NCBI GenBank assembly: GCA_030407315.1
Contig: JALQPE010001823.1
Span: forward strand, 230,923 to 294,922
Direction of reading: 5' to 3'
From: Asparagopsis taxiformis
Taxonomy: Eukaryota; Rhodophyta; Florideophyceae; Bonnemaisoniales; Bonnemaisoniaceae
DNA: 64,000 bases
Part shown: piece by piece, positions 33,301 to 41,761 of the stretch
Numbering within the stretch: position 1 is the stretch's first letter
How the letters are laid out: each line of letters starts with the position of its first letter
Position numbers and translations under genes: made by a program
Notes under the pieces: model-generated
The model's input: the letters and a program-made list of their open reading frames with translations, nothing else
Databases searched by the model: none
What the model was told of the DNA's origin: nothing

Positions 33301-35035
33301 ACTTGGCCAGTTTTAGGGTTACCCCTGCCTTCCTCAACAGTGTGAGTACCTGATCCACCTGATGAAGGTGTTCTTCCTCACTCCGTGAGAAGACGATGAC
33401 GTCGTCAAGATAGATGAGACAAGTTTGCCAGCGTACGCTGCTTAAGATAATATCGATAGCACGTTGGAACGTGGCGGGCGCATTCTTCAGCCCGAAGGGC
33501 AATCGTTTAAATCGATATGTTCCAAGGTGCGACGTAAAGGCCGTCTTATCCCGATCCTCGGAGGCAACGGGAATCTGCCAATAGCCCGAGTTACAGTCGA
33601 GCGTGGTGAACACGCGTGCATCTCCTAAGGAGTCTATACAATCGTCCATACGAGGCAACGGATAAGCGTCCGATATTGTGATATCGTTGAGACGGCGGTA
33701 GTCAACGCAAAAGCGTAGCTTACCATCCTTCTTGGGTACCAAGACAACTGGGCTAGCCCACTCAGAATTCGAGGGTTCGATGACCCCTTTCTCTAGCATG
33801 GAGATGATCTCCTTACTTGCTAGCTCCCTTCTCAAGGGTCCCATCCGGTATGGTTGCTGTCGACGAGGTCGACTTCCTTCGATTACATCGATCCGATGCT
33901 CGGTTGCTTTAATGTCTCCAAGAGACCCGTCCCACATGGACTCATGCTGCGATAGCATCGCTATAATTTTCTCCTTCAACTGCGGTTGCTGAAGGTGTTC
34001 CAAGGATACATCCTCCCGCCATTGCGGATTCTCTTTCTCCTTGGTTCCCGTCGCCGGGTTGGTCAGACTGATGATACGGTCTGTACCGGAAGAGGATAAC
34101 TCACTGGGGAGCTTTCGATCGGCTGTGCCGGGTGCTCGACGAGCAATACCAACAACCGTCCCCTTCGGGAGGTATCTCTCTGCTGACCCAAAATTCGTTA
34201 GAATAACAGTGAAGACTGTTCGAGGAATGATTTCGGCAATGCCGTTCGGCATTGAGATCCGCTGTCGGTGGAAAAGTTTTCCCTTCGCCTCGAGGAGGCT
34301 TAGTCCGCCCCCAGCACAGACCACCGATGCGGTTACTTGACTCATGGGGGGAAGGGTGATTTCTCTTGCTAGCCGGATCCTGTTGGACTGGTGGTCCAAG
34401 TCAGTACCCTGCGAAGGGCTTGAATCATGTATATAGCAAGAAGAAGAAGAGTTGTTCATTTTACTCACATTCTGCATAAGCAGTATGGCTATCGAGCCAC
34501 CATCATGCACATCAATGCGCTGAGCGCGGCATCGAATTGCCTCTACATGCGAGTTCATGATACCTGTTCCCAGGATAACTGGTACTGCCAGCTTAGGGGC
34601 TACAAAGAATTCTGCGTCCAGAAGCTTTCGGCCTAGCTGTATTAGCAGCTTGATTCTTCCCGTTATCCTGAGAGGATTACCATTGGCGTCTGCCAGTTGA
34701 GGGATATTCCCGGTCTGCGCGGCATAGGCCTTCCATCCCTTTGGTAAGGTTGATTCCTGGACGACCGAAGGACCGGAACCGGTGTCCATAACCATACGCA
34801 TGGGCGTTAGAAGTGTCTCGGAAATTCCGATCGAACCTAAAACCACGTAGTGGGCTGCCTTCAAGAGACATGCAGCCTTTGGCTGAGAGGGGAGGGGATA
34901 AGGGGTATCCCCGGTTGGTGTCTGGGTAGGACGGTTCAACCGATTTGGTTTCTTCGTTCCACCCTGTGGAGATGTGGATGGTGAGATGTCCACCCTACAG
35001 CGAAGCTGTTCCACCTCCTGGCGGGAGCGCGACAC
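30335..35035 (-). CDS. pol: Chromovirus Pol polyprotein, copy 1 (protease, RT, RNase H, integrase, chromodomain)
   Basis: 1566 residues. The aspartic protease active site is MDTGSG (D84). Reverse transcriptase carries the LPFGLKNAPATFQ block and YLDD at about 542-545, then RNase H with DTDAS near 692. Integrase has an HHCC zinc finger (about 940-985, GHPG....CQAC) and a D,D-35-E core (SIDLLG near 1010, LSDNGPQF near 1071, NGQVERY near 1106). A C-terminal chromodomain (about 1495-1545, EWFLVKWYGYRDPTW) is typical of chromoviruses and directs integration to particular chromatin. The frame begins 15 bases after the gag stop, in -1 register, and has no ATG at its start. It is probably made by frameshifting from gag at GGAAAAC-TAA, or by reinitiation. 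There are no stops in the frame, so it is potentially active. Confidence 0.93.
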   Translation of the reverse strand: MSRSRQEVEQLRCRVDISPSTSPQGGTKKPNRLNRPTQTPTGDTPYPLPSQPKAACLLKAAHYVVLGSIGISETLLTPMRMVMDTGSGPSVVQESTLPKGWKAYAAQTGNIPQLADANGNPLRITGRIKLLIQLGRKLLDAEFFVAPKLAVPVILGTGIMNSHVEAIRCRAQRIDVHDGGSIAILLMQNVSKMNNSSSSCYIHDSSPSQGTDLDHQSNRIRLAREITLPPMSQVTASVVCAGGGLSLLEAKGKLFHRQRISMPNGIAEIIPRTVFTVILTNFGSAERYLPKGTVVGIARRAPGTADRKLPSELSSSGTDRIISLTNPATGTKEKENPQWREDVSLEHLQQPQLKEKIIAMLSQHESMWDGSLGDIKATEHRIDVIEGSRPRRQQPYRMGPLRRELASKEIISMLEKGVIEPSNSEWASPVVLVPKKDGKLRFCVDYRRLNDITISDAYPLPRMDDCIDSLGDARVFTTLDCNSGYWQIPVASEDRDKTAFTSHLGTYRFKRLPFGLKNAPATFQRAIDIILSSVRWQTCLIYLDDVIVFSRSEEEHLHQVDQVLTLLRKAGVTLKLAKCHFFEAKVDYLGHVVMPGKLAVAQTATDAIAKATFPTTPTQMRSFLGSCGVFRRFVKGYADISHPLNAMLTKENLPSFGSMPPTEEQRHAFEQLKESLVQPPILALPRVGKPYIVDTDASAYQIGCALLQQQDDDDYRPVGYWSRTLTKPERGYSPTERECLAVVWAVTTLRPYLEQTKFVVRSDHNALRWLMNITDPSGRLCRWRLRLSEFDYTIVYRPGRVHQVPDALSRVETEGLDPHPVDDEIPTLFAYDLTQEVSVTEEMNPWFFDVLIARNYTDKSLTGINPAVLTTHPQTEGSEPITLNEWIEEQRSDDFCQQVLTSQKSDTVFFEDDKGVLRRKSTLDNSHQVVVPRALRPRLLKMCHHDVLAGHPGQNRMYETMRLSYYWPAMAADITATVERCQACAKNRLKLRRHANTLKLFPASAPLEEVSIDLLGPLPKTKKGNLHLLVITCRFTKLTQVVPLRSITAYHVAVAFCTHWVFKYGPPRTLLSDNGPQFASKLFQAVCLQLGTKNLFTTTYHPQTNGQVERYNRTLLNMLRNYVNENQNDWDVYAPALTYAYNTHVHRTTGTTPFDLILSRPPPPYSLHHSTRSRQKPDAFLKQDFLQRIAHAIEKSGQRLQATQARYKRDFDRRIRKTKRLLQEGDYVYLDNPEVRERNKLTPLAQGPFKVAKAGRRTVHIERDGLVEQVSHDRVTYAPQPEQEIPHSRLTSNGAPVPAARTDDQAANTVPAMAEERLRRETSGPQRVPLHTGQPPGHPVTKPLSSRPAVEGNSVTNTPSIGPRRTVFEEGAQADIRRNNNAASQPMSTQIDLAEDETLDTMQEPASQDANKTFSRLRRSTHKAPTGTSPKKNSRSRRQTRISRPHGMEISQEATSAEPINPAGDTDNTGSRRRSSSQEVIPEPGTVSQNLEPPEEQEFAIDDLIDYVVDDDQEEWFLVKWYGYRDPTWTQRHNVPDEQISRYFRKVDRQAGKKTSKRRTAKRRGK

Positions 35036-35049
35036 CTCACTCCCCCCGG

Positions 35050-36978
35050 TTAGTTTTCCGACGAAGTGTCGGACGTTTCATCTGAAGATGCTAGAGCATC
35101 AACTGCGGTTTCTTCCGAACGAGAAGGACCAATACTCCGTTGCAATCCGGAAGCCAGATTTGTTTGTTCAACGACGTTGTCGTCCTCGGCAAACGCGACC
35201 ATTCGCGGAAACGGTTTCTGCCGTTGGAGAACTGTTTTAGCAGGGACCTGCTTCTTCTTGAACTTGTCGAATTGCCGTTGCTGGCGGCGCATGACTTGTT
35301 CCGGCTCTTGCTGGTATGCATAGTTCGCGAAAGCGAAATACATTCCCACGGAACGGGAGAGGTACGGGCATGTGTACAGCACGTGACCGGGTTGCCGGCA
35401 TCCGGAGCAGCGCCAATTGACCGCTCCCTTCGGGATCATGGATTCGGCAAGACTCACATGTTCCTCTGTGAGGGGCGGTACCTCCATCGGCGGTGTCTCC
35501 GCGTTCGGTCCCACGGTCAGTGGTTGTAACGTCTGCGACGTAGACATTTCTCTCCTCATTCCGAGGTCTTCATTAGCCATGGTAGCTAATAACGCTTTGC
35601 GTTTCCTCTCGGCAAGCTCCCTACTAGGGTACATCTTGGGCTTAGCCGTGTCGGCTGTGGTGGCTCTTAAGGAATCTCCGAGTCCTTTAGCCAAATTGCG
35701 TACCGCAAGGAAGTCTTCGCCGTCTCGGCCAACAGTCACCTTAACGGTGTCTTTTACCCCCGGGCGTAGCCCTTTGAGGTAATAGTTTACCAAGTCTCTC
35801 TCAGAGAAAACATTAGCACACAACAGTGCGGCCTCTTGCAGTCTATCGGCGTATTCTGCCTCATCTTCGTGAGGTTCTTGTTTAATACGCGTGACCGCGT
35901 CGTAGGCGTCAGCCAAAACTGTATCCGTTGCATAACGAGAAAGTAAAGCATGGACGGCCTGTGGCCAAGTTATCTGCTGGTGCAGTTGATTTAGCAACTT
36001 CCTTTTCCGAGATTCGGACGCGATGAATCGTTGCGCATCTCCTTCAAGGAAATAACGTAGCAACTTTGTTGCTATTCCTTCTGATACTCCGCAGGAGTCA
36101 CAAGCATCTTGGTACTCCGCAAGGAATCGAAGTATATCGATGGGTTGCGTTCCATCGAACGGCGTCAAGGACGCATTGAAGTTCCGGATCTTTTCCGTTA
36201 TCTTGTAGAGACTTCTACTCTTTCCGTTCGGAGCTTCTGTCGATGACGACTTGTCTTGTAACCGGTAATACCGGTAGGATACTACACGATCGAACGCGGG
36301 TTCGCGGGCTCTTAAAGGAGTTAAGCCTGGTTCCAAGGGTCCTTCTGTTTCGAATGGATTCGAAGGTGAATCGAACCCGAAAACTGGGTCACTCATGTTG
36401 GGATTTGTACTTGGTACCGGACGGGCGAGAGACTCGCTGAGTAAATCCACTCGATCCGACAAACGTCTGGTGACGTCAACGACCTTGTCGAGCTTCTCGG
36501 CTTCCACAGCTACGCTGTTCTCGGCAGTGCCGTCTTGTTGATTCCACAGCCCTTGGTGCTGATGATCGGAAGAAGAACTAGCGTAGCTTCTCCTTTGTAG
36601 GTCGGTGACCTTCTTCTCAAGCCGGATAACCCGTTGTAGAAAATCCACACGGATAGACTTCCACGTTCCCGAGAAGACTTCTACTTCTTTCTCATCTACC
36701 ACTTCGTGGCAAATGGCTTTCAGCTTGGGTGCAAGCAAATCAATCGTGTGATCCACGAGAGTTGAGACGAGATCGCCGTGTCTATCATCGAGGGTGTCCT
36801 CAACAGCTTGGCTGACCTCGTCGCGCATCTCTTTCAATTTATCATTGAGAATCTTGTCTGCATGTTCATGCATAAGTCGGAAGACTCCTTCCTCAGTGAC
36901 GAATTCTTCGTTTGAACCTCCCCCGATAGGGCCTGACTCGGAGTCAGAATGTTCCGGAGACTTGTCCGATGGCATCAC
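35050..36978 (-). CDS. gag: Chromovirus Gag, copy 1
   Basis: 642 residues. A coiled-coil-rich N-terminal third with acidic stretches is followed by the retrotransposon capsid-like region (FDGTQPIDILRFLAEYQDA ... LLRYFLEGDAQRF). A CCHC zinc knuckle CSGCRQPGHVLYTC (CX2CX4HX4C, about residues 523-536) binds nucleic acid in this family. It ends at TAA 35052-35050, 15 bases before the open part of pol. Confidence 0.88.
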   Translation of the reverse strand: MMPSDKSPEHSDSESGPIGGGSNEEFVTEEGVFRLMHEHADKILNDKLKEMRDEVSQAVEDTLDDRHGDLVSTLVDHTIDLLAPKLKAICHEVVDEKEVEVFSGTWKSIRVDFLQRVIRLEKKVTDLQRRSYASSSSDHQHQGLWNQQDGTAENSVAVEAEKLDKVVDVTRRLSDRVDLLSESLARPVPSTNPNMSDPVFGFDSPSNPFETEGPLEPGLTPLRAREPAFDRVVSYRYYRLQDKSSSTEAPNGKSRSLYKITEKIRNFNASLTPFDGTQPIDILRFLAEYQDACDSCGVSEGIATKLLRYFLEGDAQRFIASESRKRKLLNQLHQQITWPQAVHALLSRYATDTVLADAYDAVTRIKQEPHEDEAEYADRLQEAALLCANVFSERDLVNYYLKGLRPGVKDTVKVTVGRDGEDFLAVRNLAKGLGDSLRATTADTAKPKMYPSRELAERKRKALLATMANEDLGMRREMSTSQTLQPLTVGPNAETPPMEVPPLTEEHVSLAESMIPKGAVNWRCSGCRQPGHVLYTCPYLSRSVGMYFAFANYAYQQEPEQVMRRQQRQFDKFKKKQVPAKTVLQRQKPFPRMVAFAEDDNVVEQTNLASGLQRSIGPSRSEETAVDALASSDETSDTSSEN

Positions 36979-37548
36979 TTCTACTCTTGCTCAATGAGCT
37001 CACGTCTCACGACGAGTTTACTCTTCTTGAGTGGTTTCGGTGTGTCGCCGGTCGGCTAAGATGTCGGTAAGATTCTAGGTCGAGAGACCAATGTAGTAGG
37101 TAGAAAATCCGCAAAGCGGCAAAACCACCCTACAGGTGTCCCGAGCTTCGGTAGCGTGGTAGAGCAAGCGAATCTTGCGTCAACCGCCAATGGCGTGTAT
37201 ACCACGAAAGGTCTTCCGGTAATGCCGGGTGAAGGTTGGGGGTGCTCACGCACGAAGTGCGTATTGATGGAGCGAAAGACGTAACCCGTCGAGCTGTATA
37301 GCTAAAGCTAATTCGTCCTGGAAGGATGGAATAGAGCAATGCAAACACTGTTCAGTGGAGTCGTAAATTCCACGTGAGTTTACGTTACCTCTAAAAGGTT
37401 AAGCACTCTGGCTAATCCAGAGGCGTTTTATACTAGTCTAAGTTACTGTAAACAGTTAGGGTAGGTAGACAGTTAGGAATAAATATCCTTATGTGCACCA
37501 ATCAGATCCCTGATTATGGCGACTGCGGAAGCCCGCGAGATCACCAAC

Positions 37549-37750
37549 TGTTAGTGTTACAGTGTAAAGTTAGCTGAGTCAGCTTAGTTAAAATTTGCCC
37601 CTTGTGGGGTCTTTAATTGTCCCAGTGGGTCCATTCCCTTGACTTGGGCGAGATACAGCGAGGCTGTTTCTATTGGCCAGTCCCGACCCGGGGTCATCCA
37701 ATAGGATGTTGACACGACCCCACCAGGGCAGACCACCGCGTGGTATGACA
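37549..37750 (-). repeat. LTR shared between copy 1 (5' LTR) and copy 2 (3' LTR)
   Basis: Same sequence and borders as 26124-26325: polypurine tract at 37765-37751 on one side and primer-binding site at 37546-37531 on the other. A single LTR serves both neighbours. Confidence 0.55.
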
Positions 37751-38226
37751 TCGCCCCCTCCTAAGCCAATTGTCGTCCCGACAATTCCAAAAATCTACTG
37801 ATTTTAAATTCCCAAATTATTTCCACCGCCGTGGCCGGCCAACCGGATAAAAATTTTGACCGCCAAAATTTGGCTGATATTTACCCGTGCACACGGTTCC
37901 ACTCCCGAGCGTCGCTCATCATCTGAGTAACGACCTTTCAGGTTTGCGTCCTTTCACCGGCTTTGCCGTGTTGTCCAACCTTGTTCTCCCTCCGGTCCTG
38001 CCGGTTTGCGAAGCGATCTCGCCTGGCGATTCAAGTCTTGTGCCTCGCTGAGGTTTGCGCGCGTGATACGCGATTTTTCTTGCGTTAAGGGTAATACCCG
38101 CCTTGCGTTCTTCCGCGGCGTCCCTTCGGGATTCAAGCAAGACCTCACGCCTGTGGCGACCGTACGACTTGTCTGTTGCGTTGCTTCTGACTCCAGTGGA
38201 GTATTTAAGGACTGCTGTTACTCAGC

Positions 38227-41200
38227 ATGGTCGATCGCATTAACAGCCCGACAGGCAACATGCCAACACGTTCTACGCGGGCAGCTTCCCGCCGTCAAAC
38301 CACCCGCCATCAGGCGTCGCGCGCACCTTCGACTCCAACCCCGGCGACGCCGACAACTAACCCTTCCGCTTCCGCTGCTGGCGTTCCAGCTTCTTCTTCT
38401 CAACCACCGGATTCCGGTTCGCAGGCTAAACCCTCTACAGGGACTGTCCAAGAAAAGGCGAAGACGCCTTCGCCCGCTCACCGTCCGCCGAGTCCCTCAC
38501 CTGAGGTTACGCCTCGTAAAGACAATCCCGGTAAACCGGTTGTGCTGCCTTCGGTAGTTCCGCCCCCAAGCGACCCTCATCCTGAGGTAGAAGAAGTTGA
38601 AGTTCAACGGGATACCCCGCGTTCACCGCCAACGGACAAGCAAGGGACTCCCCAGCCTTCACGCCGCACGCCGGAACCGGCTGAAATTATCGTTGACGCT
38701 GCTGCTGCTTCGCAGCCCAGTTCGACCCCCGTGACTTCTGCTGCTCCTGCAGTCACCGGCCGTCCCATCGTTCCCCGTCCATCGGAGTATCCGGATCCTT
38801 ATGCGAAACCTCGCTCGTCCACACGGAATCCCGTTACGGCTGAGCCGGTTAAGTCCAAGAATCCTTATGAGGACTTATACAGCCGTAATCGGCAATTCAT
38901 CATCGATGCGCGGAACCGCAAGGCGGCCGAAGAAGCGGGTCGCGGGCTGGTGGCCAGCAATTCGACGCGAGCCGCGTATGGGTCCGGTGGATATGAGACG
39001 GTGCAACCGCAAGGAAGACAAGGTCAATTGGTAGATCCGTACCAAAAACCAGCTCCTGCTGTTACGGCTGCGCCGACTTATTCATCGCCCAAGCGGGTTC
39101 CGGCTCCTTCCGCCGATTGGCGTCGCGAAGGCGAATTTTATCCTTCGAATGCTTCGGAGCTCATGGTCTTTGACTCACATGAGTTGCCTTTTTCAAGGTA
39201 TTTGAGAGCTCCGTGGGAGTATTACCCTTTTGCACGCCTGCCCCTACGGGAGTTTTTAAGCGAGGATGTTACCGACTTGCGTCGAGACCTCCGTCTCATG
39301 GCAGGTGTTAAACACCGTGATACCCATGCGCTGCATAACAGCTGGTCGGCTTATGCCCAATTGCCGTCGTGTCGGCCGATGCGACATTTCCGTGTACCAC
39401 ACACGTTGCTGTGCGACCGTACCTTTCTTCTTCACCCAGGCGATGCCTTGTACGTTGAGCGGATGAACCGTAGATTGTTCGAGTCACACTCGGATCAAGG
39501 GAGCGTTCCCGACTTACCTATCGTTAGGTCAAGATGGTTTGCGTATCCGCCCCGCCCGGATACCGGTATGTTGGAACATCACATGCGTGTGCACGCGCGT
39601 CACCTAACCCGGTCTACCGGTTTGCAAGTGTCGTCACTTGATTACCGAGTGTTCGGATACCGAGCTAATCGGAACATAGACCATCGCACTGCGAACTTGG
39701 TGGTACCTACAGCAGAGCTGAATTCGACGTTGGAGGATTCCCGATGGGAAGGCGAGAACTCACCGCCCTTGTGTTTGCCCATTGGGGATACACCAGCGAT
39801 GCTGTATTTCCACAGTGTGGTGGAGGCGGATCCCCGCCCTTGGGTGAAGCCTCGGTTTTTGGACTATGTCCTGTTAGAGCGAGAGCTCATGATGGGTTTG
39901 GAGTTGGCTCGTCTCGTAGAGACTAGAGGGTTCCTCCCGGTGTTAGCCAAGCACTTGGCAGAGTCGGCTATCACGACGTGGAAGACATTCCATGAGATGC
40001 CGTTATCACCGGTTGTACCGAAGACGCGTAGCGTAGATGTGAAGGTTATCATCGAGCTCCTCGAGGCTTCTTACAAGACCACCGATGGTGTCGAGGAGAT
40101 TGCTTGTACAATCGAAGGCGTTGCGCCCGAGAAGATCTTCCTTTACTCGCATCCGAGTTTACCCTTCAAACCGGCGAAAGCCGCGGCGTATACTACCCGG
40201 GACGGGATTGTGGTTGAGACTCCTCCGTTTCGTCGGGACGGTGAATTTGCCGAGGACGGTTATCTTACGGTCGACCCGCCAAGTTACTCCGACGGAGATT
40301 TGGAGGACTACATGTACAAACCCGAACGGGAGATGCACGTTCCACGCCCTGGGCGTTCGACACCTGCTGGTCATTATCGTCCAGCCGATTCCGGCGTCTC
40401 TCCTCATCCAACTGCTCCTGTAGAGCCAGCTTCTTACGAAGCGATGGAACCCCCGGCAGTTGTCCCTCCACCAGCCCCACTGGATCTTTCTCACGCTACC
40501 CGTCCGGGTCCTCCGGCTTCTACGGCAGCGCCGTTTCTGTCACCAGACCGTCAATCCGGTCAGTCACTCGAGGATGACGGTGCGGTCGGTCGTGCTACCG
40601 CTCGCGCGGATGTTCTTGGATCCAGTTTGTCTGCGGCGCAGTTATTATCGGTTACGAATGTGCGCCAATTGGCGGAGACTCTTGGTGATGGCCAACTTTC
40701 GTCGGTGTTTCATCCACAGGATGGCGGTTACCCCGTTTGCAATGCGTTGGATACTTTGGCGTTAACGTGTGTCACGTTGGGTACTCGGTACAAGGAAAGT
40801 CGCGAGCGACGGGATGCTGCAGTAACGCGCTATCGCGCAGAGCGTACAAGTCGCCGCTTAGCGGAAGAGAAGGTGTCTCAACTGGAAAAGGACTTAACTG
40901 CGAGGCAGAAGACGTTCGAAGAACTAAGGACGAGAGTCCGAGAGCTTGAGGAAGAATTGCGCTTAGCGCGTAGGCGCATACCGCATGAGCGGGGTAGGGA
41001 TACGACACAAGCCCTGGAGACTCCAGCTAGTATTCAACCTCGAGGAGGGATATCCGGTCGTCGTCGGGATCGTTCTCCCGCTGAGCGCGACGATGGTCGA
41101 AATGTCCGCCCCCGGCGCGCTTCTCCAGTTAACACGACTCCGCCGTTGCTTCAGCGCATCGAAGCACAGGATCCCGTGAGGGAGGAGTCTCCGGATATGT

Positions 41201-41430
41201 CCGATGAGTTGGTCACTAATTCTCCGACGGTATCGGTTCCTTCAGTCCCTGCTGTGCCTCATCATCGCCCACCGGCTCGTTTAACCACTTCCCGTCGGGA
41301 TGCTGGACGCATTCGTCCTCGCGACACTCGTCGTTCTACGGCTCAACATCCGACCAACCGGTCATTGAGGCCAACCTCTTCCTACCCTTCGCATCAGCGC
41401 CCCCGTCCCTCCGACAACTTCCGACGTTAG
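38227..41430 (+). CDS. Long extra ORF of the chromovirus, opposite strand, function unknown
   Basis: 1067 residues, intact in this copy. The first 200 or so residues are Pro/Ser/Thr/Ala-rich and disordered-looking. The middle (about 300-700) looks globular, with many Trp, Tyr and Phe residues and motifs such as LPFSRYLRAPWEYYPF and RSRWFAYPPRPDTG. A strong Glu/Arg coiled coil lies near 853-917, and the C-terminus is Arg/Pro-rich. It lies between pol and the 3' LTR but is transcribed towards pol; 330 bp separate the two converging stops. I do not recognise a family. Extra antisense ORFs are known from some large plant gypsy elements; relation to those is untested. Confidence 0.7.
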   Translation: MVDRINSPTGNMPTRSTRAASRRQTTRHQASRAPSTPTPATPTTNPSASAAGVPASSSQPPDSGSQAKPSTGTVQEKAKTPSPAHRPPSPSPEVTPRKDNPGKPVVLPSVVPPPSDPHPEVEEVEVQRDTPRSPPTDKQGTPQPSRRTPEPAEIIVDAAAASQPSSTPVTSAAPAVTGRPIVPRPSEYPDPYAKPRSSTRNPVTAEPVKSKNPYEDLYSRNRQFIIDARNRKAAEEAGRGLVASNSTRAAYGSGGYETVQPQGRQGQLVDPYQKPAPAVTAAPTYSSPKRVPAPSADWRREGEFYPSNASELMVFDSHELPFSRYLRAPWEYYPFARLPLREFLSEDVTDLRRDLRLMAGVKHRDTHALHNSWSAYAQLPSCRPMRHFRVPHTLLCDRTFLLHPGDALYVERMNRRLFESHSDQGSVPDLPIVRSRWFAYPPRPDTGMLEHHMRVHARHLTRSTGLQVSSLDYRVFGYRANRNIDHRTANLVVPTAELNSTLEDSRWEGENSPPLCLPIGDTPAMLYFHSVVEADPRPWVKPRFLDYVLLERELMMGLELARLVETRGFLPVLAKHLAESAITTWKTFHEMPLSPVVPKTRSVDVKVIIELLEASYKTTDGVEEIACTIEGVAPEKIFLYSHPSLPFKPAKAAAYTTRDGIVVETPPFRRDGEFAEDGYLTVDPPSYSDGDLEDYMYKPEREMHVPRPGRSTPAGHYRPADSGVSPHPTAPVEPASYEAMEPPAVVPPPAPLDLSHATRPGPPASTAAPFLSPDRQSGQSLEDDGAVGRATARADVLGSSLSAAQLLSVTNVRQLAETLGDGQLSSVFHPQDGGYPVCNALDTLALTCVTLGTRYKESRERRDAAVTRYRAERTSRRLAEEKVSQLEKDLTARQKTFEELRTRVRELEEELRLARRRIPHERGRDTTQALETPASIQPRGGISGRRRDRSPAERDDGRNVRPRRASPVNTTPPLLQRIEAQDPVREESPDMSDELVTNSPTVSVPSVPAVPHHRPPARLTTSRRDAGRIRPRDTRRSTAQHPTNRSLRPTSSYPSHQRPRPSDNFRR

Positions 41431-41761
41431 ACGTCTTACTTCCGTAACCGGGTTTACCTTCTTATACGCATTTGCGTTTCACTCACATGTTAGATCGTTC
41501 ATCCATGCGCCGTGTGCGGCTTTGTCATGTCTCCCATTAAAATTTGGAATGTTTTTGTTGTTTTTATGGAATTTTTCGTCCGCCGATTGGCTTCATATTT
41601 CTACCGCTCGCGGTTTTTGTTATTTGGCCAACCCGACGGGTGCTGTTCGCGGGGTCTTACCGGCTCAACCTTGTGGTCATTAGCGGTGACGCTGCGATCA
41701 CTAGCCGTTCCTACTGACGCTCTTGCGTACAACAGCTTCGCTGTGGGGCAGCTCTGCCGTT

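Larger units (their letters stand above)
26124..37750 (-). mobile_element. Complete Ty3/gypsy chromovirus, copy 1 (11.6 kb)
   Basis: In minus-strand order it comprises the 5' LTR (37750-37549), primer-binding site, leader, gag (36978-35050), pol with chromodomain (35035-30335), an opposite-strand extra ORF (26802-30004), a polypurine tract (26340-26326) and the 3' LTR (26325-26124). The whole unit is repeated head to tail at 37549-48504, with one LTR shared between the copies. LTR borders are assigned from TG...CA ends, the polypurine tract and the primer-binding site, since the tandem repeat itself cannot reveal them. Confidence 0.8.
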
